The notes under the pieces were generated by a model that worked only from the letters and a program-made list of their open reading frames with translations, was not told the origin of the DNA and did no database searches. Shown here in pieces: positions 15,237 to 24,803 of a DNA stretch of 64,000 nt; within the stretch, counting starts at the first letter, position 1, and each line of letters opens with the position of its first letter. The stretch is from Palsa-504 sp963705835. GTDB taxonomy: Bacteria > Actinomycetota > Actinomycetes > Streptosporangiales > Streptosporangiaceae. Both the position numbers and the translations under genes were made by a program. Where the stretch lies: positions 1 through 64,000 of the forward strand of contig CAVPLC010000085.1 in NCBI GenBank assembly GCA_963705835.1, given 5' to 3'.

Positions 15237-16469
15237 TCAACGACTGAGCCACACCGATACGTGGGTCGGCTCGAGAGCGGCATCGACCACGCCGGCCAGG
15301 TCGGCGCGGACGGCGTCGGGATCCACCACGTCCTGCAGGCGGCCCGCGAACTCGTTCACGGTGCGCTCGGCGTCGTAGCGGGCCCGGTTGAACCGCCGGT
15401 CCACCGCGTGCTGCACCCGGCGCCGGACCGGGCTGAACAGCGCGGCGGCCACCAGGGTCGAGACGGCTACTGCCACGCCGCTGTGGAACCCGAACACCTC
15501 GGTGGCCAGGAGCACCAGCCCGGCGTAGACCCCGACCAGCAGGCCGGTGACGATCGCGTAGGCCAGGGTCCTGGAGATGATCCGGTCGATCTCGTACAGC
15601 CGGTACTTCAGGATCGCCACGCCGATCGACACCGGCAGCGCGGTGACACCCATCCAGGCCAGGCCGCCGAGCACGCCCCAGAACGTGGGGCCGTTGCCTG
15701 ACGAAGCACCGACGTTCCCCGCCAGGATCAGGCAGACGATGCTCACGGAGGCGCCGCTGGCCAGCCATTTCAGCTGCTGGCGCCGCTCCCCGGTGGCACG
15801 CCGCCAGCTCAGTGCCTGGCGGAGGATGAAACTCAGCGACAGCACGAATATCCCGATGATGATCATGCCCTGGACGGCATTGAACCAGCCGACCGGATGA
15901 TCGACGGCCGCCAGCCCGCCGCTTTCGTCGACGCGGACCGGGTGCGCGGCGAGGGCGCCGGCAATCGCCACGGCCTCGGCGACGAGCAGCGTGACGAACA
16001 AGACGACGTAGACCCGCAGCACCCAGCGCCAGAATCGCGAGGGCAGCCTGCCGTCGGGGAACAGCAGGATCGCGACCACGAACACCACCAGGCTGGGACC
16101 CCAGATCTGGTCCAGCGCCAGCGCCACCGGGCCGAGCGGAAGGTGGTGCCCGAAATGGTAGACGAGCAGCGCGTAGCCACCGCCGACCGTGCCGATGAAC
16201 TGGCAGACGGCGCTGACCAGGAAGAGCCAGCCGAGCGGGTTGCCCGGCTGACGCCGGGTAACCAGCACTCCGATCGCCGCGCTCGGAACGCCGATCACCG
16301 CCGCTATCACCAAGTTGGCCACCTGATCTGACAGCACGCTCAGCGGGATCGCGGCCGCCAACGACAGCACCGCCAGGGTGCCGAGCACGATCCTCCAGGT
16401 CCTCAGGCTCACGGACCGAACCCTACGCTCCGACCGTTCCGGGAACGTTACCGCTGCGGCGGTGCCCAT
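15237..16469 (-). CDS. Polytopic membrane protein, sensor-kinase-like N-terminal module without kinase
   Basis: A 410-residue protein with roughly nine or ten hydrophobic segments, for instance IVLGTLAVLSLAAAIPLSVL, LVIAAVIGVPSAAIGVLV and TLAYAIVTGLLVGVYAGLVL. After the membrane part it has the block LKYRLYEIDRIISRTL and a cytosolic tail RRRVQHAVDRRFNRARYDAE ending with ALEPTHVSVWLSR. The LYEIDRIISRT...VDRRFNRARYDA pattern is widespread in actinomycete membrane proteins and also occurs at the N-terminus of some NarL-type histidine kinases. No HisKA or ATPase domain follows here. Function is unknown, and a signal-input role is a guess from that resemblance. Confidence 0.7.
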   Translation of the reverse strand: MGTAAAVTFPERSERRVRSVSLRTWRIVLGTLAVLSLAAAIPLSVLSDQVANLVIAAVIGVPSAAIGVLVTRRQPGNPLGWLFLVSAVCQFIGTVGGGYALLVYHFGHHLPLGPVALALDQIWGPSLVVFVVAILLFPDGRLPSRFWRWVLRVYVVLFVTLLVAEAVAIAGALAAHPVRVDESGGLAAVDHPVGWFNAVQGMIIIGIFVLSLSFILRQALSWRRATGERRQQLKWLASGASVSIVCLILAGNVGASSGNGPTFWGVLGGLAWMGVTALPVSIGVAILKYRLYEIDRIISRTLAYAIVTGLLVGVYAGLVLLATEVFGFHSGVAVAVSTLVAAALFSPVRRRVQHAVDRRFNRARYDAERTVNEFAGRLQDVVDPDAVRADLAGVVDAALEPTHVSVWLSR

Positions 16470-16576
16470 CGTTCACCTGGGCGTTGCTGGCGGCTGGCCG
16501 GCGGAAAACAGTACAATCCCAGCGATCGGTAAGGCCGCCGGGCGGTCGCAACAGGTGAGCAGGCAGGGGATACGCG

Positions 16577-18015
16577 ATGACCGAGCTCATCGGCAGCGCT
16601 CATCAATCCGACACGCACCAGAAGGCGCTGCGGATCAACCTGGATCCGCGCTGGTACGGCACGATCGCGGAGATCGGGCCGGCCAGGAGGTCGTCCGGTG
16701 GTTCTTCCGCGTCGGGGGCGCCGCGGGCACCGTCGCGAAGTCCATCTCCGCCTACGACATGGCGGTCAGCGACGCCGAGTACGGCAAGGCCGAACGGTAC
16801 GTGTCCATGGGGCGGCTGCAGGGCATGCTGGACAAGGAATTCCAGCTCAACGTCGAGCGGCTGAACGAAGAACGCGGCGACTCGAACTGCTTCTTCGCCT
16901 TCGCCGATACCGTGGTGGCACGCAGCTTCCGGGGCGGGAACGAGTGCCACGGGTGGATGGGCGTGAAGTTCCAGGCCCAGGCGCACGACGAGCCGAGCCA
17001 GATCGTGATGCACGTCCGGATGCTGGATGTGGAGGCCTGGCTGCAGCAGGAGGCGCTGGGCATCGTCGGGGTGAACCTGCTGTACGGGGCGTTCTTCGAG
17101 CACCATGAGCCCGAGCGGCTGATCGAGAGCCTGCTGGACGGGCTGACCGTCGGTCGTATCGAGATCGACATGATGCAGTTCCGCGGCATCGAGTTCCGCG
17201 GCGTGGACAACCGGCTGATGGCGGTCAAGCTCGTCCAGCTCGGCCTGAGCGGGGTGGCCATGTTCGGCCCTGACCGCGTCGTGCTGCAGCCGAGCGAGGT
17301 GCTGCGCAAGAAGGCGGTGCTGGTCGAGCGGGGCAGCTTCCGGCCGCCGACGCACGTGAACCTCGACATGCTGGAGACGGCCAGGGCCAAGTTCGAGCAG
17401 GACCCGGTGGTGGCCGGCAAGCCCGTCCTGCAGCTCACCGAGATCACCATGCGGAACCTGCTCGCCGGAGGGCAGGAGGTCGACCGGCGGGACTTCCTGG
17501 CCCGGGCCGAGCTGCTCGCCGCCTGCGGCGCGACCGTGCTGATCACCGACTACTTCGACTACTACCGGCTGGCCGCCTACATCGGGGAACGGACCACCGA
17601 GCGGATCGGCATCGTGATGGGCGTGCCGAGCCTGATCGACCTGTTCGACGAGAAGAACCACGCGCAGCTTCCCGGCGGGATCCTGGAGAGCTTCGGGCGG
17701 CTGTTCAAGAACGGCCTCAAGCTCTACGTCTACCCGCACCGGCCGACGCCGGACGACGAGCTCAGGACGGTGTACGACATCAAGGTCCAGCCCGACCTGC
17801 AGCCGCTGTACGACTACCTGTACGGCCGGGGCAGCTTCGTGCACCTGGACAACTACCGCCCCGACTACCTGCCGATCTTCAGCCGCGACGTGCTGCGCCG
17901 GATCGCCAAGCAGGACGACTCGTGGGAGACCATGGTCCCGGAGCAGGTCGCCGACCTCATCAAGCGCCGCGCGTTCTTCGGCTACGTCAAGCCGTCCCAG
18001 GAGTACGAGGAGTGA
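16577..18015 (+). CDS. Conserved protein of unknown function, one frameshift
   Basis: ATG 16577 opens the conserved start MTELIGSAHQSDTHQKALRI and LDPRWYGTIAEIG. One missing G near 16680 shifts the frame, and GQEVVRWFFRVGGAAGTVAK then continues without break to the stop at 18013-18015 (479 residues when corrected). Further conserved blocks are ANECHGW-like GNECHGWMGVKFQ, GVNLLYGAFFEHHEPERLIE, LVERGSFRPPTHVNLDMLE, ITDYFDYYRLAAYIGE and GILESFGRLFKNGLKLYVYP. Close relatives occur in cyanobacteria and other phyla, often labelled nicotinate-nucleotide adenylyltransferase, but I see no nucleotidyltransferase HxGH motif, so that label looks unsafe. No membrane segment. It stands alone between divergent or convergent neighbours. 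Confidence 0.7.
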
Positions 18016-18025
18016 CGACACAGCG

Positions 18026-20059
18026 TTACTCCAGGCGGTAATCCTGCTGGGTGCGGGCGTACTCGGCGAAGGCGTCCAGGGACTGCGGGTTGGCCATCGC
18101 GTTGCGGTTGGCCGCCTCGTCCGGGGCCGCTCCCATCAAGATCTTGCGCACCGGTACTTCCATCTTCTTGCCGGTCAGCGTGACCGGGATGGCCGCGACC
18201 TGGATGATCCGGTCGGGGACGTGCCGCGCGGTGTACTGGCTGCGGAGCCGGCCGGCGATCGTGGCGCGGAGCGCGTCGTCGAGGACGGCCCCGTCCTCCA
18301 GCGTGACGAACAGCGGCATGAAGAACCCGCCGTCGGGCAGGTTGAGGTTGACGATGAGCGCGCCGGTGATCTGCGGGACCGACTCCAGCGCGGCGTAGAC
18401 CTCCGCGGTGCCGATCCGGATGCCGTGCCGGTTCAGGGTGGCGTCGCTGCGGCCGAGCACGAAGCAGCCGCCGCGCTCGTTCACCTTGAAGAAGTCGCCC
18501 TGCCGCCAGACGCCGGGGAAGTCGGCGAAGTAGGTCTGCCGGTAGAGCTGGTGACCCTCGTCGTTCCACAGCCGGACCGGCATAGACGGCATCGGCTGGG
18601 TGATCACCATCTCGCCGACCTCGCCGGTGACGGGCTGGCCCGCCGCGTTGAACGCGTACGCGGCCACGCCGAAGTTGCGGGCCTGGTGCTCGCCGGCGTA
18701 GACCGGCAGGATGGGCGAGCCACCGGTGAACCCGCTGCACACGTCGGTGCCGCCGCTGCCCACGTGCAGCCACAGGTCACGCTTGACGTTGCGGTAGAAC
18801 CAGGCGCCGCATTCGGCCGACACCGGCGAGCCCGCCAGCATGACCGAGGCCAGCGCGGACAGGTCGTACTTGTCGCCCGGCACCAGGCCTGCCTTGGACA
18901 GCAGGTCGACGTAGGCGGGACTGGCTCCGAACATCGTCACGCTCGCGTTCTGCGCCATCTCCCACAGCACATCCGGCCGCGGGTACCCCGGATGCCCGTC
19001 GTACAGCAGCGGCCGCACGCCCAGTAGCAGCGAGCTGACCAGGAAGTTCCACATCATCCAGCCGGCCGTGGTGTAGAAGAACAGCCGGTCGCCCGCGCGC
19101 AGGTCCATGTTGAGCGTCTGCAGCTTGAGCTGCTCGACGAGGATGCCGCCGTGGCTGTGCGTGATCGCCTTGGGCAGCCCCGTGGTACCCGAGGAGAACA
19201 AGATCCACAGCGGATGGCCGAACGGCACCTGCTCGAACTCGAACCCGACGGCGGGCACCGGCGGGTGGTCCATCAGCTCATCCCAGGTCAGCGTGGCCGG
19301 GTTCGCGGGTCCGGCCGGATCCTGCGCGATGGCGGCACCGAGCGGCCCGGGGACACCGATCACGTACTCCAGTCCGGGGAGCCCGCCGATGACCTGCCGC
19401 ATCTCGGCGCTGCGGTCGAAGTCCCTGCCGCCGTACCGGTAGCTGTCCACGCAGAACAGGGCCTTGGGGGCGAGCTGGCCGAACCTGTCACTGATCCCGC
19501 GGCCGCCGAAGTCGGGGGAGCAGCTGGTCCAGATGGCGCCGATGCTCGTGGTGGCCAGCATGGCGATGGCGGTCTGCGGGATGTTCGGCATGCAGGAGGC
19601 GACCCGGTCGCCGGGACCGATGCCCATGTTGCGCAGCCGGGTGGCCAGGACCCGCACGCCGTTCGCGAGATCCGGCCAGGGCAGGCCGGTCAGCGGGGCG
19701 GTCTCTGACTGGTAGTACAGGGCGTCCTGGCCGGGCCGTTCGTGGCGCAGCACGTGCTGGGCGTAGTTCAGCCTGGCGCCGGGGAACCAGTCCGCGCCGG
19801 GCATGGCCCTGGCGCCCAGGACCGCGGTGGGCGGGGCCGAGGCCTCGACGCCGCAGTAGTCCCAGACGGCCTGCCAGAACCCGTCGAGGTCGGTCACCGA
19901 CCATCGCCACAGCGCGTCGTAGTCGCCGAAGTGACGGCCGCGTTCGCGGCCGAGCCAGCCGGTGAACGCGGTGACGTTGGCGCGGGCCACGCGGTCGGGC
20001 CCCGGCGTCCACAGCAGGTCGCCCTCGCGGACCTGGACCAGGTGACCTCGCGGCTCCAC
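18026..20059 (-). CDS. aacS: Acetoacetate--CoA ligase (acetoacetyl-CoA synthetase)
   Basis: The 677-residue protein is an ANL adenylate-forming enzyme of the right length for AacS. The N-terminus has the acetoacetyl-CoA-synthetase block (FTGWLGRERGRHFGDYDALW, then AMPGADWFPGARLNYAQHVL). The ATP motif is LFSSGTTGLPKAITHSHGG, and GEMVITQPMPSMPVRLWNDE, GVWRQGDF and RSDATLNRHGIRIGTAE form the hinge region. The C-terminal catalytic lysine is in TLTGKKMEVPVRKIL. It activates acetoacetate with ATP and CoA, for ketone-body or leucine-derived acetoacetate use. GTG at 20057-20059 is the start. It is divergent from the amidohydrolase/branched-chain transporter operon, which suggests a shared theme in carboxylate uptake and use. 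Confidence 0.92.
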   Translation of the reverse strand: MEPRGHLVQVREGDLLWTPGPDRVARANVTAFTGWLGRERGRHFGDYDALWRWSVTDLDGFWQAVWDYCGVEASAPPTAVLGARAMPGADWFPGARLNYAQHVLRHERPGQDALYYQSETAPLTGLPWPDLANGVRVLATRLRNMGIGPGDRVASCMPNIPQTAIAMLATTSIGAIWTSCSPDFGGRGISDRFGQLAPKALFCVDSYRYGGRDFDRSAEMRQVIGGLPGLEYVIGVPGPLGAAIAQDPAGPANPATLTWDELMDHPPVPAVGFEFEQVPFGHPLWILFSSGTTGLPKAITHSHGGILVEQLKLQTLNMDLRAGDRLFFYTTAGWMMWNFLVSSLLLGVRPLLYDGHPGYPRPDVLWEMAQNASVTMFGASPAYVDLLSKAGLVPGDKYDLSALASVMLAGSPVSAECGAWFYRNVKRDLWLHVGSGGTDVCSGFTGGSPILPVYAGEHQARNFGVAAYAFNAAGQPVTGEVGEMVITQPMPSMPVRLWNDEGHQLYRQTYFADFPGVWRQGDFFKVNERGGCFVLGRSDATLNRHGIRIGTAEVYAALESVPQITGALIVNLNLPDGGFFMPLFVTLEDGAVLDDALRATIAGRLRSQYTARHVPDRIIQVAAIPVTLTGKKMEVPVRKILMGAAPDEAANRNAMANPQSLDAFAEYARTQQDYRLE

Positions 20060-20179
20060 ATCGCAGACGCTGCCACAGCCGGGTCGTCCCCGGCAATGTG
20101 ACGGCTACACAAACGCGGGCCGCGGAAATGCTAGCCGCACCATGCTGGCCAGGGCGAACCTGGCGTATAGGGTGTTTGG

Positions 20180-21196
20180 GTGGCTGGCCTAGACCTTTCC
20201 GCCCTGCAGGGGATCGACGTGCACGTGCACGTCGAATCGGACGGACACGGGCAGCTGTCTCTCGACGACGAGCTGCTCGCCGCGTCGGCGAAATACTTCA
20301 AGGCGTCGGGCGACCGGGCGCCGACGGTGGAGCAGATCGCCGACTACTACCGGCGGCTCCAGCTGGCCGCCGTGGTGTTCACCGTGGACGCCGCCACCGC
20401 GACCGGTCATCCCGCTCTGTCCAGCGAGGAAGTGGCCGACCGGGCCGCCGCGCACGCCGACGTGCTCATCCCGTTCGGCTCGGTGGATCCGCACGGCGGC
20501 GCCGAGGCGGTGCGCCGCGCGCGGCGCCTGATCGGCGAGCACGGTGTGCGCGGGTTCAAGTTCCACCCGAGCCTGCAGGGTTTCTCGCCCGACGACCGGG
20601 CCTATTACCCGCTGTACGAGGTCATCGAGGAGGCGGGCCTGCCCGCCGTGTTCCACACCGGGCAGACGGGGATCGGGGCCGGCCTGCCGGGCGGCCGCGG
20701 GATCAAGCTGCGGCTGTCCAATCCGATGCTGATCGACGACGTGGCCGCGGACTTCCCCGGCATGCCGGTCATCCTGGCGCACCCGTCGGTGCCCTGGCAG
20801 GACGAGGCCCTGTCCATCGCCACCCACAAGGCCAACGTCTACATCGACCTGTCGGGCTGGTCGCCCAAGTACTTCCCGCCGCAGCTCGTCCGCGCGGCCA
20901 GCTCGTACCTGCAGGACAAGATGCTGTTCGGCACCGACTACCCGCTGCTGACCCCGGAGCGCTGGCTGCGCGACTTCGAGCTGCTCGACATCAAGCCCGA
21001 GGTCCGTCCCAAGATCCTCAAGGGCAACGCCGTCAGGCGCCTCCTGCGCCTCGGCGACGCTCCGGCGCTAGCCGGACCCTCGGTACGCGATCGCCCCATG
21101 CCGGGGAGCAGGGCGCCCGGACTCGTATTGCGGTTCAGCTACGAATCGGCACCAAACTCCGTACGGGGCTTGCCCGGTACCCGCGACCAGCCTTGA
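20180..21196 (+). CDS. Amidohydrolase family protein (amidohydrolase 2 / ACMSD-like TIM barrel)
   Basis: GTG 20180 lies 9 bp after a TATAGG box, so the message may be leaderless. Metal-binding motifs of the amidohydrolase 2 family are present: IDVHVHVE (H-x-H), GFKFHPSLQGF, VFHTGQTG, VILAHPSVPWQDE and a final FGTDYPLL Asp. Such enzymes hydrolyse or decarboxylate cyclic or aromatic acids, but the substrate is unknown. The natural protein probably ends near KGNAVRRLLRLGDA. The last 40 or so residues (from about 21060) look like out-of-frame sequence, suggesting an indel. It is followed by the five branched-chain-type ABC genes. Confidence 0.78.
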   Translation: MAGLDLSALQGIDVHVHVESDGHGQLSLDDELLAASAKYFKASGDRAPTVEQIADYYRRLQLAAVVFTVDAATATGHPALSSEEVADRAAAHADVLIPFGSVDPHGGAEAVRRARRLIGEHGVRGFKFHPSLQGFSPDDRAYYPLYEVIEEAGLPAVFHTGQTGIGAGLPGGRGIKLRLSNPMLIDDVAADFPGMPVILAHPSVPWQDEALSIATHKANVYIDLSGWSPKYFPPQLVRAASSYLQDKMLFGTDYPLLTPERWLRDFELLDIKPEVRPKILKGNAVRRLLRLGDAPALAGPSVRDRPMPGSRAPGLVLRFSYESAPNSVRGLPGTRDQP

Positions 21197-21247
21197 ATGA
21201 GGATTCATGCCGGAACATCCACCCCACAGTATCTAGGACAAAGAGTG

Positions 21248-22060
21248 ATGAATCCGGGTTCAGTGCTGGAAGTCCGCGACGTCACCGTGCGCTTCGGCGG
21301 CCTGACCGCCCTGGACGCCGTCTCACTGTCCGTGCCGCCCCGGCACGTCATGGGCGTCATCGGGCCCAACGGGGCGGGCAAGACCACGTTGCTCAACGTG
21401 CTGTGCGGCTTCATCCGGCCCGATGACGGCCAGGTCCTGATCGGCGGCCGCCATCACCAGGTCCGGCCGCACCAGCTGGCCTCCCTCGGCGTGGCCAGGA
21501 CCCTGCAGGGCGTCGGCCTGTACGCCGGCCTGACCGCGCTGGAGAACGTCATGGTCGGCGCGACCTGCAAGGCGTCGGCCGGCTTCTGGTCCGCGCTGCT
21601 CTCGCTGCCACGGTCCGGTCGCGACGAGCGCAAGCTGCGCGGCCTGGCCGCGCAGGCCCTGGAACGCGTCGGCGCGGCCGACGTCGCGGACGCGCGGCCC
21701 CCGGAACTGTCCTACGGGATGCGCAAGAGGATCGCGCTGGCCCGGGCCCTGGTGGCCAGGCCAGGGCTGATCCTGCTCGACGAGCCCGCCAGCGGCCTGG
21801 CCGAGGCCGAGCTCGACGAACTGGGCGCGCTGATCCGCGACCTGGCCGAGGAGGGATCGCTCATGGTGGTCGAGCACCACGTGGACCTGATGATGTCGGT
21901 CTGCGACTCGATCGTGGTGCTGGACTTCGGGAAGGTGATCGCGGCCGGGACGCCGGCCGAGGTTCAGGCCAATCCCGCGGTCACCGCCGCCTACCTCGGC
22001 ACCGCCGATTCGGGCCCGGGACCCGCCGAGCCGAGCGCGAACGGTGGGCCGACCGGGTGA
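21248..22060 (+). CDS. livG: Branched-chain-type ABC transporter ATP-binding protein
   Basis: ATG 21248 (or the adjacent GTG 21245) is preferred to an ATG 51 bp upstream because the conserved start LEVRDVTVRFGGLTALDAVS follows closely. Walker A is GPNGAGKTTLLN, the signature is LSYGMRKRIALARAL, Walker B is LILLDEPASGLAEAE and the switch is MVVEHHVDLMM. The protein belongs to the LivG branch of high-affinity branched-chain amino acid/amide/carboxylate importers. Its stop overlaps the next ATPase gene (GTGA). Together with 22057-26158 it forms a complete five-component importer. Confidence 0.9.
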   Translation: MNPGSVLEVRDVTVRFGGLTALDAVSLSVPPRHVMGVIGPNGAGKTTLLNVLCGFIRPDDGQVLIGGRHHQVRPHQLASLGVARTLQGVGLYAGLTALENVMVGATCKASAGFWSALLSLPRSGRDERKLRGLAAQALERVGAADVADARPPELSYGMRKRIALARALVARPGLILLDEPASGLAEAELDELGALIRDLAEEGSLMVVEHHVDLMMSVCDSIVVLDFGKVIAAGTPAEVQANPAVTAAYLGTADSGPGPAEPSANGGPTG

Positions 22061-22815
22061 GCAGCGGACCGGACGGTGCTGGCGCGGCGGAGCGGGCGGA
22101 ATCGCTGCAGGTCGAGGGGCTCGTCGCGGGCTACGGCGGGGTCACCGCGCTGGACGACGTGACCGTGACGGCGGGCGCCGGCGCCATCACGGCGGTGCTC
22201 GGCGCGAACGGCGCGGGCAAGACGACGCTGCTGCGCGCGATCAGCGGCATGATCAAGCCGCGCCGCGGCCGCGTCCTGCTCGGCGGCCACGACGTGGCCG
22301 GCCACAGCCCCGAGCAGGTGGTGCGGGCCGGCATCGCGCACGTGCCCGAGGGACAGGGCGTGATCCCCGAGCTCACCGTGGAGGAGAACCTTCGCATCGG
22401 GATGATGTCCTGGCCCGCGAGGCAGCGCAGGGACAGGGCCGCCGCGCTGGATGAGGAATACGGGCGCTTCAAGCCGCTGTCGGATCGCCGCCGCAAGCAG
22501 GCCTCCACGCTGTCCGGCGGCGAGCGGCAGATGCTGGTGATCGCCCGCGCGCTGCTCGCGCGGCCGCGGGTGCTGCTGCTCGACGAGCCTTCGCTCGGCC
22601 TCGCGCCGAGGGTCATGACGCAGGTCATGGACCTGGTGACCGGGCTCAGCCGGGAGCACGGGCTCACCATCGTGCTGGTCGAGCAGAACGCGCGGAGCGC
22701 CCTGGCCATCGCCGACCACGGCGTCGTGCTCAACCTCGGCCGGGTCGTCGCCTCGGCCGACGCCGCGACGCTCGCCGCCGACGTCGCGCTACGCCACCAC
22801 TACCTCGGGTTCTAG
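22057..22815 (+). CDS. livF: Branched-chain-type ABC transporter ATP-binding protein
   Basis: GTG 22057 overlaps the livG stop by 4 bp. The 252-residue protein has LVAGYGGVTALDDVTVTAGA, Walker A LGANGAGKTTLLRAI, the LivF-typical HVPEGQGVIPELTVEENL, signature LSGGERQMLVIARAL, Walker B VLLLDEPSLGLAP and VLVEQNARSALAIA. It pairs with LivG to energise the LivH/LivM permeases. All sequence motifs are intact. Confidence 0.92.
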   Translation: MSSGPDGAGAAERAESLQVEGLVAGYGGVTALDDVTVTAGAGAITAVLGANGAGKTTLLRAISGMIKPRRGRVLLGGHDVAGHSPEQVVRAGIAHVPEGQGVIPELTVEENLRIGMMSWPARQRRDRAAALDEEYGRFKPLSDRRRKQASTLSGGERQMLVIARALLARPRVLLLDEPSLGLAPRVMTQVMDLVTGLSREHGLTIVLVEQNARSALAIADHGVVLNLGRVVASADAATLAADVALRHHYLGF

Positions 22816-22823
22816 GCAGGAGC

Positions 22824-23721
22824 ATGCCAGTGGTCGAGTTCCTACAGTTCACGCTCAGCGGGATCGTCTTCGGGATGGTCTACGCGGCGGTGGCGTTGTC
22901 CCTGGTGCTGATCTGGCGGGGCACCCGGGTGGTGAATTTCGCGCAGGGCGGGATGGCCATGTTCACCACCTTCGTGGCGATCGAGGTCATCTACCGCACC
23001 CATTCGTACTGGGCCGGGTTCGTCGTCGCGCTCGCGGCCGGCCTCGTGCTCGGCGCGGCCTAGCGAGCTGACCGTCGTGCGGCCTACCATCGGCAAGCCG
23101 CCGCTCAACGTGGTGATCGTGACCATCGGGCTGCTCGTCCTGCTCGAGGGCCTGGCCGGCATCTTCTACGGCGGGCAGCTCCGGTCGTTCCCCTCCGCGT
23201 TCTCCGTCACCGGGCTGAAGGTCGGCGGCACCTCGCTCGGCGTGTCCCGCAACGACGTGTTCGTGGTGGTCGCGGTGCTGGTGGCCACGCTGGCGCTGGG
23301 CGTCATGTTCAGGTACACCACGGCCGGGCTGCGGATGCGGGCCGCGGCGTTCAACGCCACGATCGCCCGGCTGTCCGGCATCCGGGTCGCGCGGGTGCTG
23401 ACGGTGGGCTGGGCCCTGGCCGGCCTGCTCGGCGCGCTGGCCGGCGTGCTCGTCTCGCCGTCCATCTTCCTGTCTCCGAACAGCATGGACACGATCTTCG
23501 TGTACGGCTTCACCGCGGCGGTGATCGGCGGCCTGGACAGCGCGGTGGGGGCGGTGGTCGGCGGCCTGTTCCTCGGCGTCGCGCTCAGCTACGTGGGCGG
23601 CTACGTCGGCGGCTCGGTGGGCTCCGAGATTCCCCCGCTGGTCGCCCTGGGGATCCTCGTCGCGGTGCTGATGATCCGGCCCGACGGGCTGTTCGCCGGC
23701 GCACGGATGCGGCGGGTGTGA
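22824..23721 (+). CDS. livH: Branched-chain-type ABC transporter permease (LivH), one frameshift
   Basis: ATG 22824 follows CAGGAGC. The N-terminal part (FLQFTLSGIVFGMVYAAVAL, VVNFAQGGMAMFTTFVAIEV) hits a stop at 23061-23063, but the protein continues in the next frame with VVRPTIGKPPLNVVIVTIGL, LRMRAAAFNATIARLSGIRV and FVYGFTAAVIGGLDSAVGAV up to LMIRPDGLFAGARMRRV. One missing base near 23061 explains this. NFAQG and the IGGLDS-type loop are family hallmarks. It would form the membrane channel with LivM. The stop lies two bases before the livM ATG. Confidence 0.85.
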
Positions 23722-23723
23722 CC

Positions 23724-24803
23724 ATGCGGACCTTCCTCCGCAGGCTGGGCGCCGCCGTCGTGCTGGGCGTCATCGCCTGGTACCTCTCCAGGACGCTGAA
23801 TCAGTTCCGCGACTACCAGATCGCCGAGATCGCGGTCTATGTCACGGCGGTCGCCGGGCTCACCGTGCTGACCGGGCTCAGCGGCCAGATCTCGCTCGGC
23901 AACGGCGCGTTCATGGCCATCGGCGCCTACACCACCGCGCTGCTGCTGATCCACCAGAGCTGGCCGTTCTACGCCGCGCTCGTGGTGGCGGGCGCGGCCG
24001 CGGCCGCCGCGGGAGGCGTGGTGGGCATCGCCGCGGCCCGGCTGCGCGGCCCGTATCTCGCGGGCGCGACCCTCCTGCTCGGCGTCGCGCTCCCGTCGAT
24101 CGCGCTCGCCTGGCCGGGGGTCTTCGGCGGCGACCAGGGCCTGAACGTCGTGTTCACCGTTCCCTCCTTCCTCGGCGCGAACTTCCCGCTGACCAGATGG
24201 CAGGCCTGGGTCAGCGCCGCGGTGGCGCTGGTCACCCTGCTGCTGCTGGCGAACCTGATGTACAGCAGGATCGGCCGCAACTGGCGCGCAGTCCGCGACG
24301 ACGAGGTGGCCGCCGCGCTGGACGGCATCAACGTCGCCGCGACGCGCGTCCGCGCCTTCGTGGTGAGCGCCGCCTGCGCCGGGCTGGCCGGCTCGCTGCT
24401 CGCCGTCGTCACCGGGCTGGTCGGGCCCGGCGCCTACACGGTCACGCTGTCCATTCAGCTACTCACCGCGGCCGTGATCGGAGGCCTGGGCAGCCTGCCC
24501 GGCGCGCTGTGGGGCAGCCTGATCATCGTCCTGGTGCCGACCTACATCACGGACGTGGCCACCAGCCATGGCCAGTCCGCCACCGTCGGAGCCAACATCC
24601 CCATCGCCGCGTACGGCGTCGTCCTGATCCTGGTCATGCTCGTCTTCCCGCAGGGAATCCAGGGCGGGCTGCGGCGGCTCCTGATCGCATTCTTCGGTCC
24701 CAACCAGAAATCCCGCACCTGGCGCATCGCGCCCACGTCCGATGTGACGCCTTCGGCCGACGAGCCGTCGGCCAGCCAACATGAGAAGGAAGGCACCATA
24801 TGA
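23724..24803 (+). CDS. livM: Branched-chain-type ABC transporter permease (LivM)
   Basis: ATG 23724 is used; a GTG two codons upstream is possible. The 359-residue protein has about nine membrane segments, the LivM motif LTGLSGQISLGNGAFMAIGA, and the cytoplasmic loop RNWRAVRDDEVAAALDGINV followed by ATRVRAFVVSAACAGLAGSL. The end carries a hydrophilic tail of about 40 residues. Its TGA overlaps the ATG of the binding protein (ATATGA), so expression is coupled. Confidence 0.92.
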   Translation: MRTFLRRLGAAVVLGVIAWYLSRTLNQFRDYQIAEIAVYVTAVAGLTVLTGLSGQISLGNGAFMAIGAYTTALLLIHQSWPFYAALVVAGAAAAAAGGVVGIAAARLRGPYLAGATLLLGVALPSIALAWPGVFGGDQGLNVVFTVPSFLGANFPLTRWQAWVSAAVALVTLLLLANLMYSRIGRNWRAVRDDEVAAALDGINVAATRVRAFVVSAACAGLAGSLLAVVTGLVGPGAYTVTLSIQLLTAAVIGGLGSLPGALWGSLIIVLVPTYITDVATSHGQSATVGANIPIAAYGVVLILVMLVFPQGIQGGLRRLLIAFFGPNQKSRTWRIAPTSDVTPSADEPSASQHEKEGTI

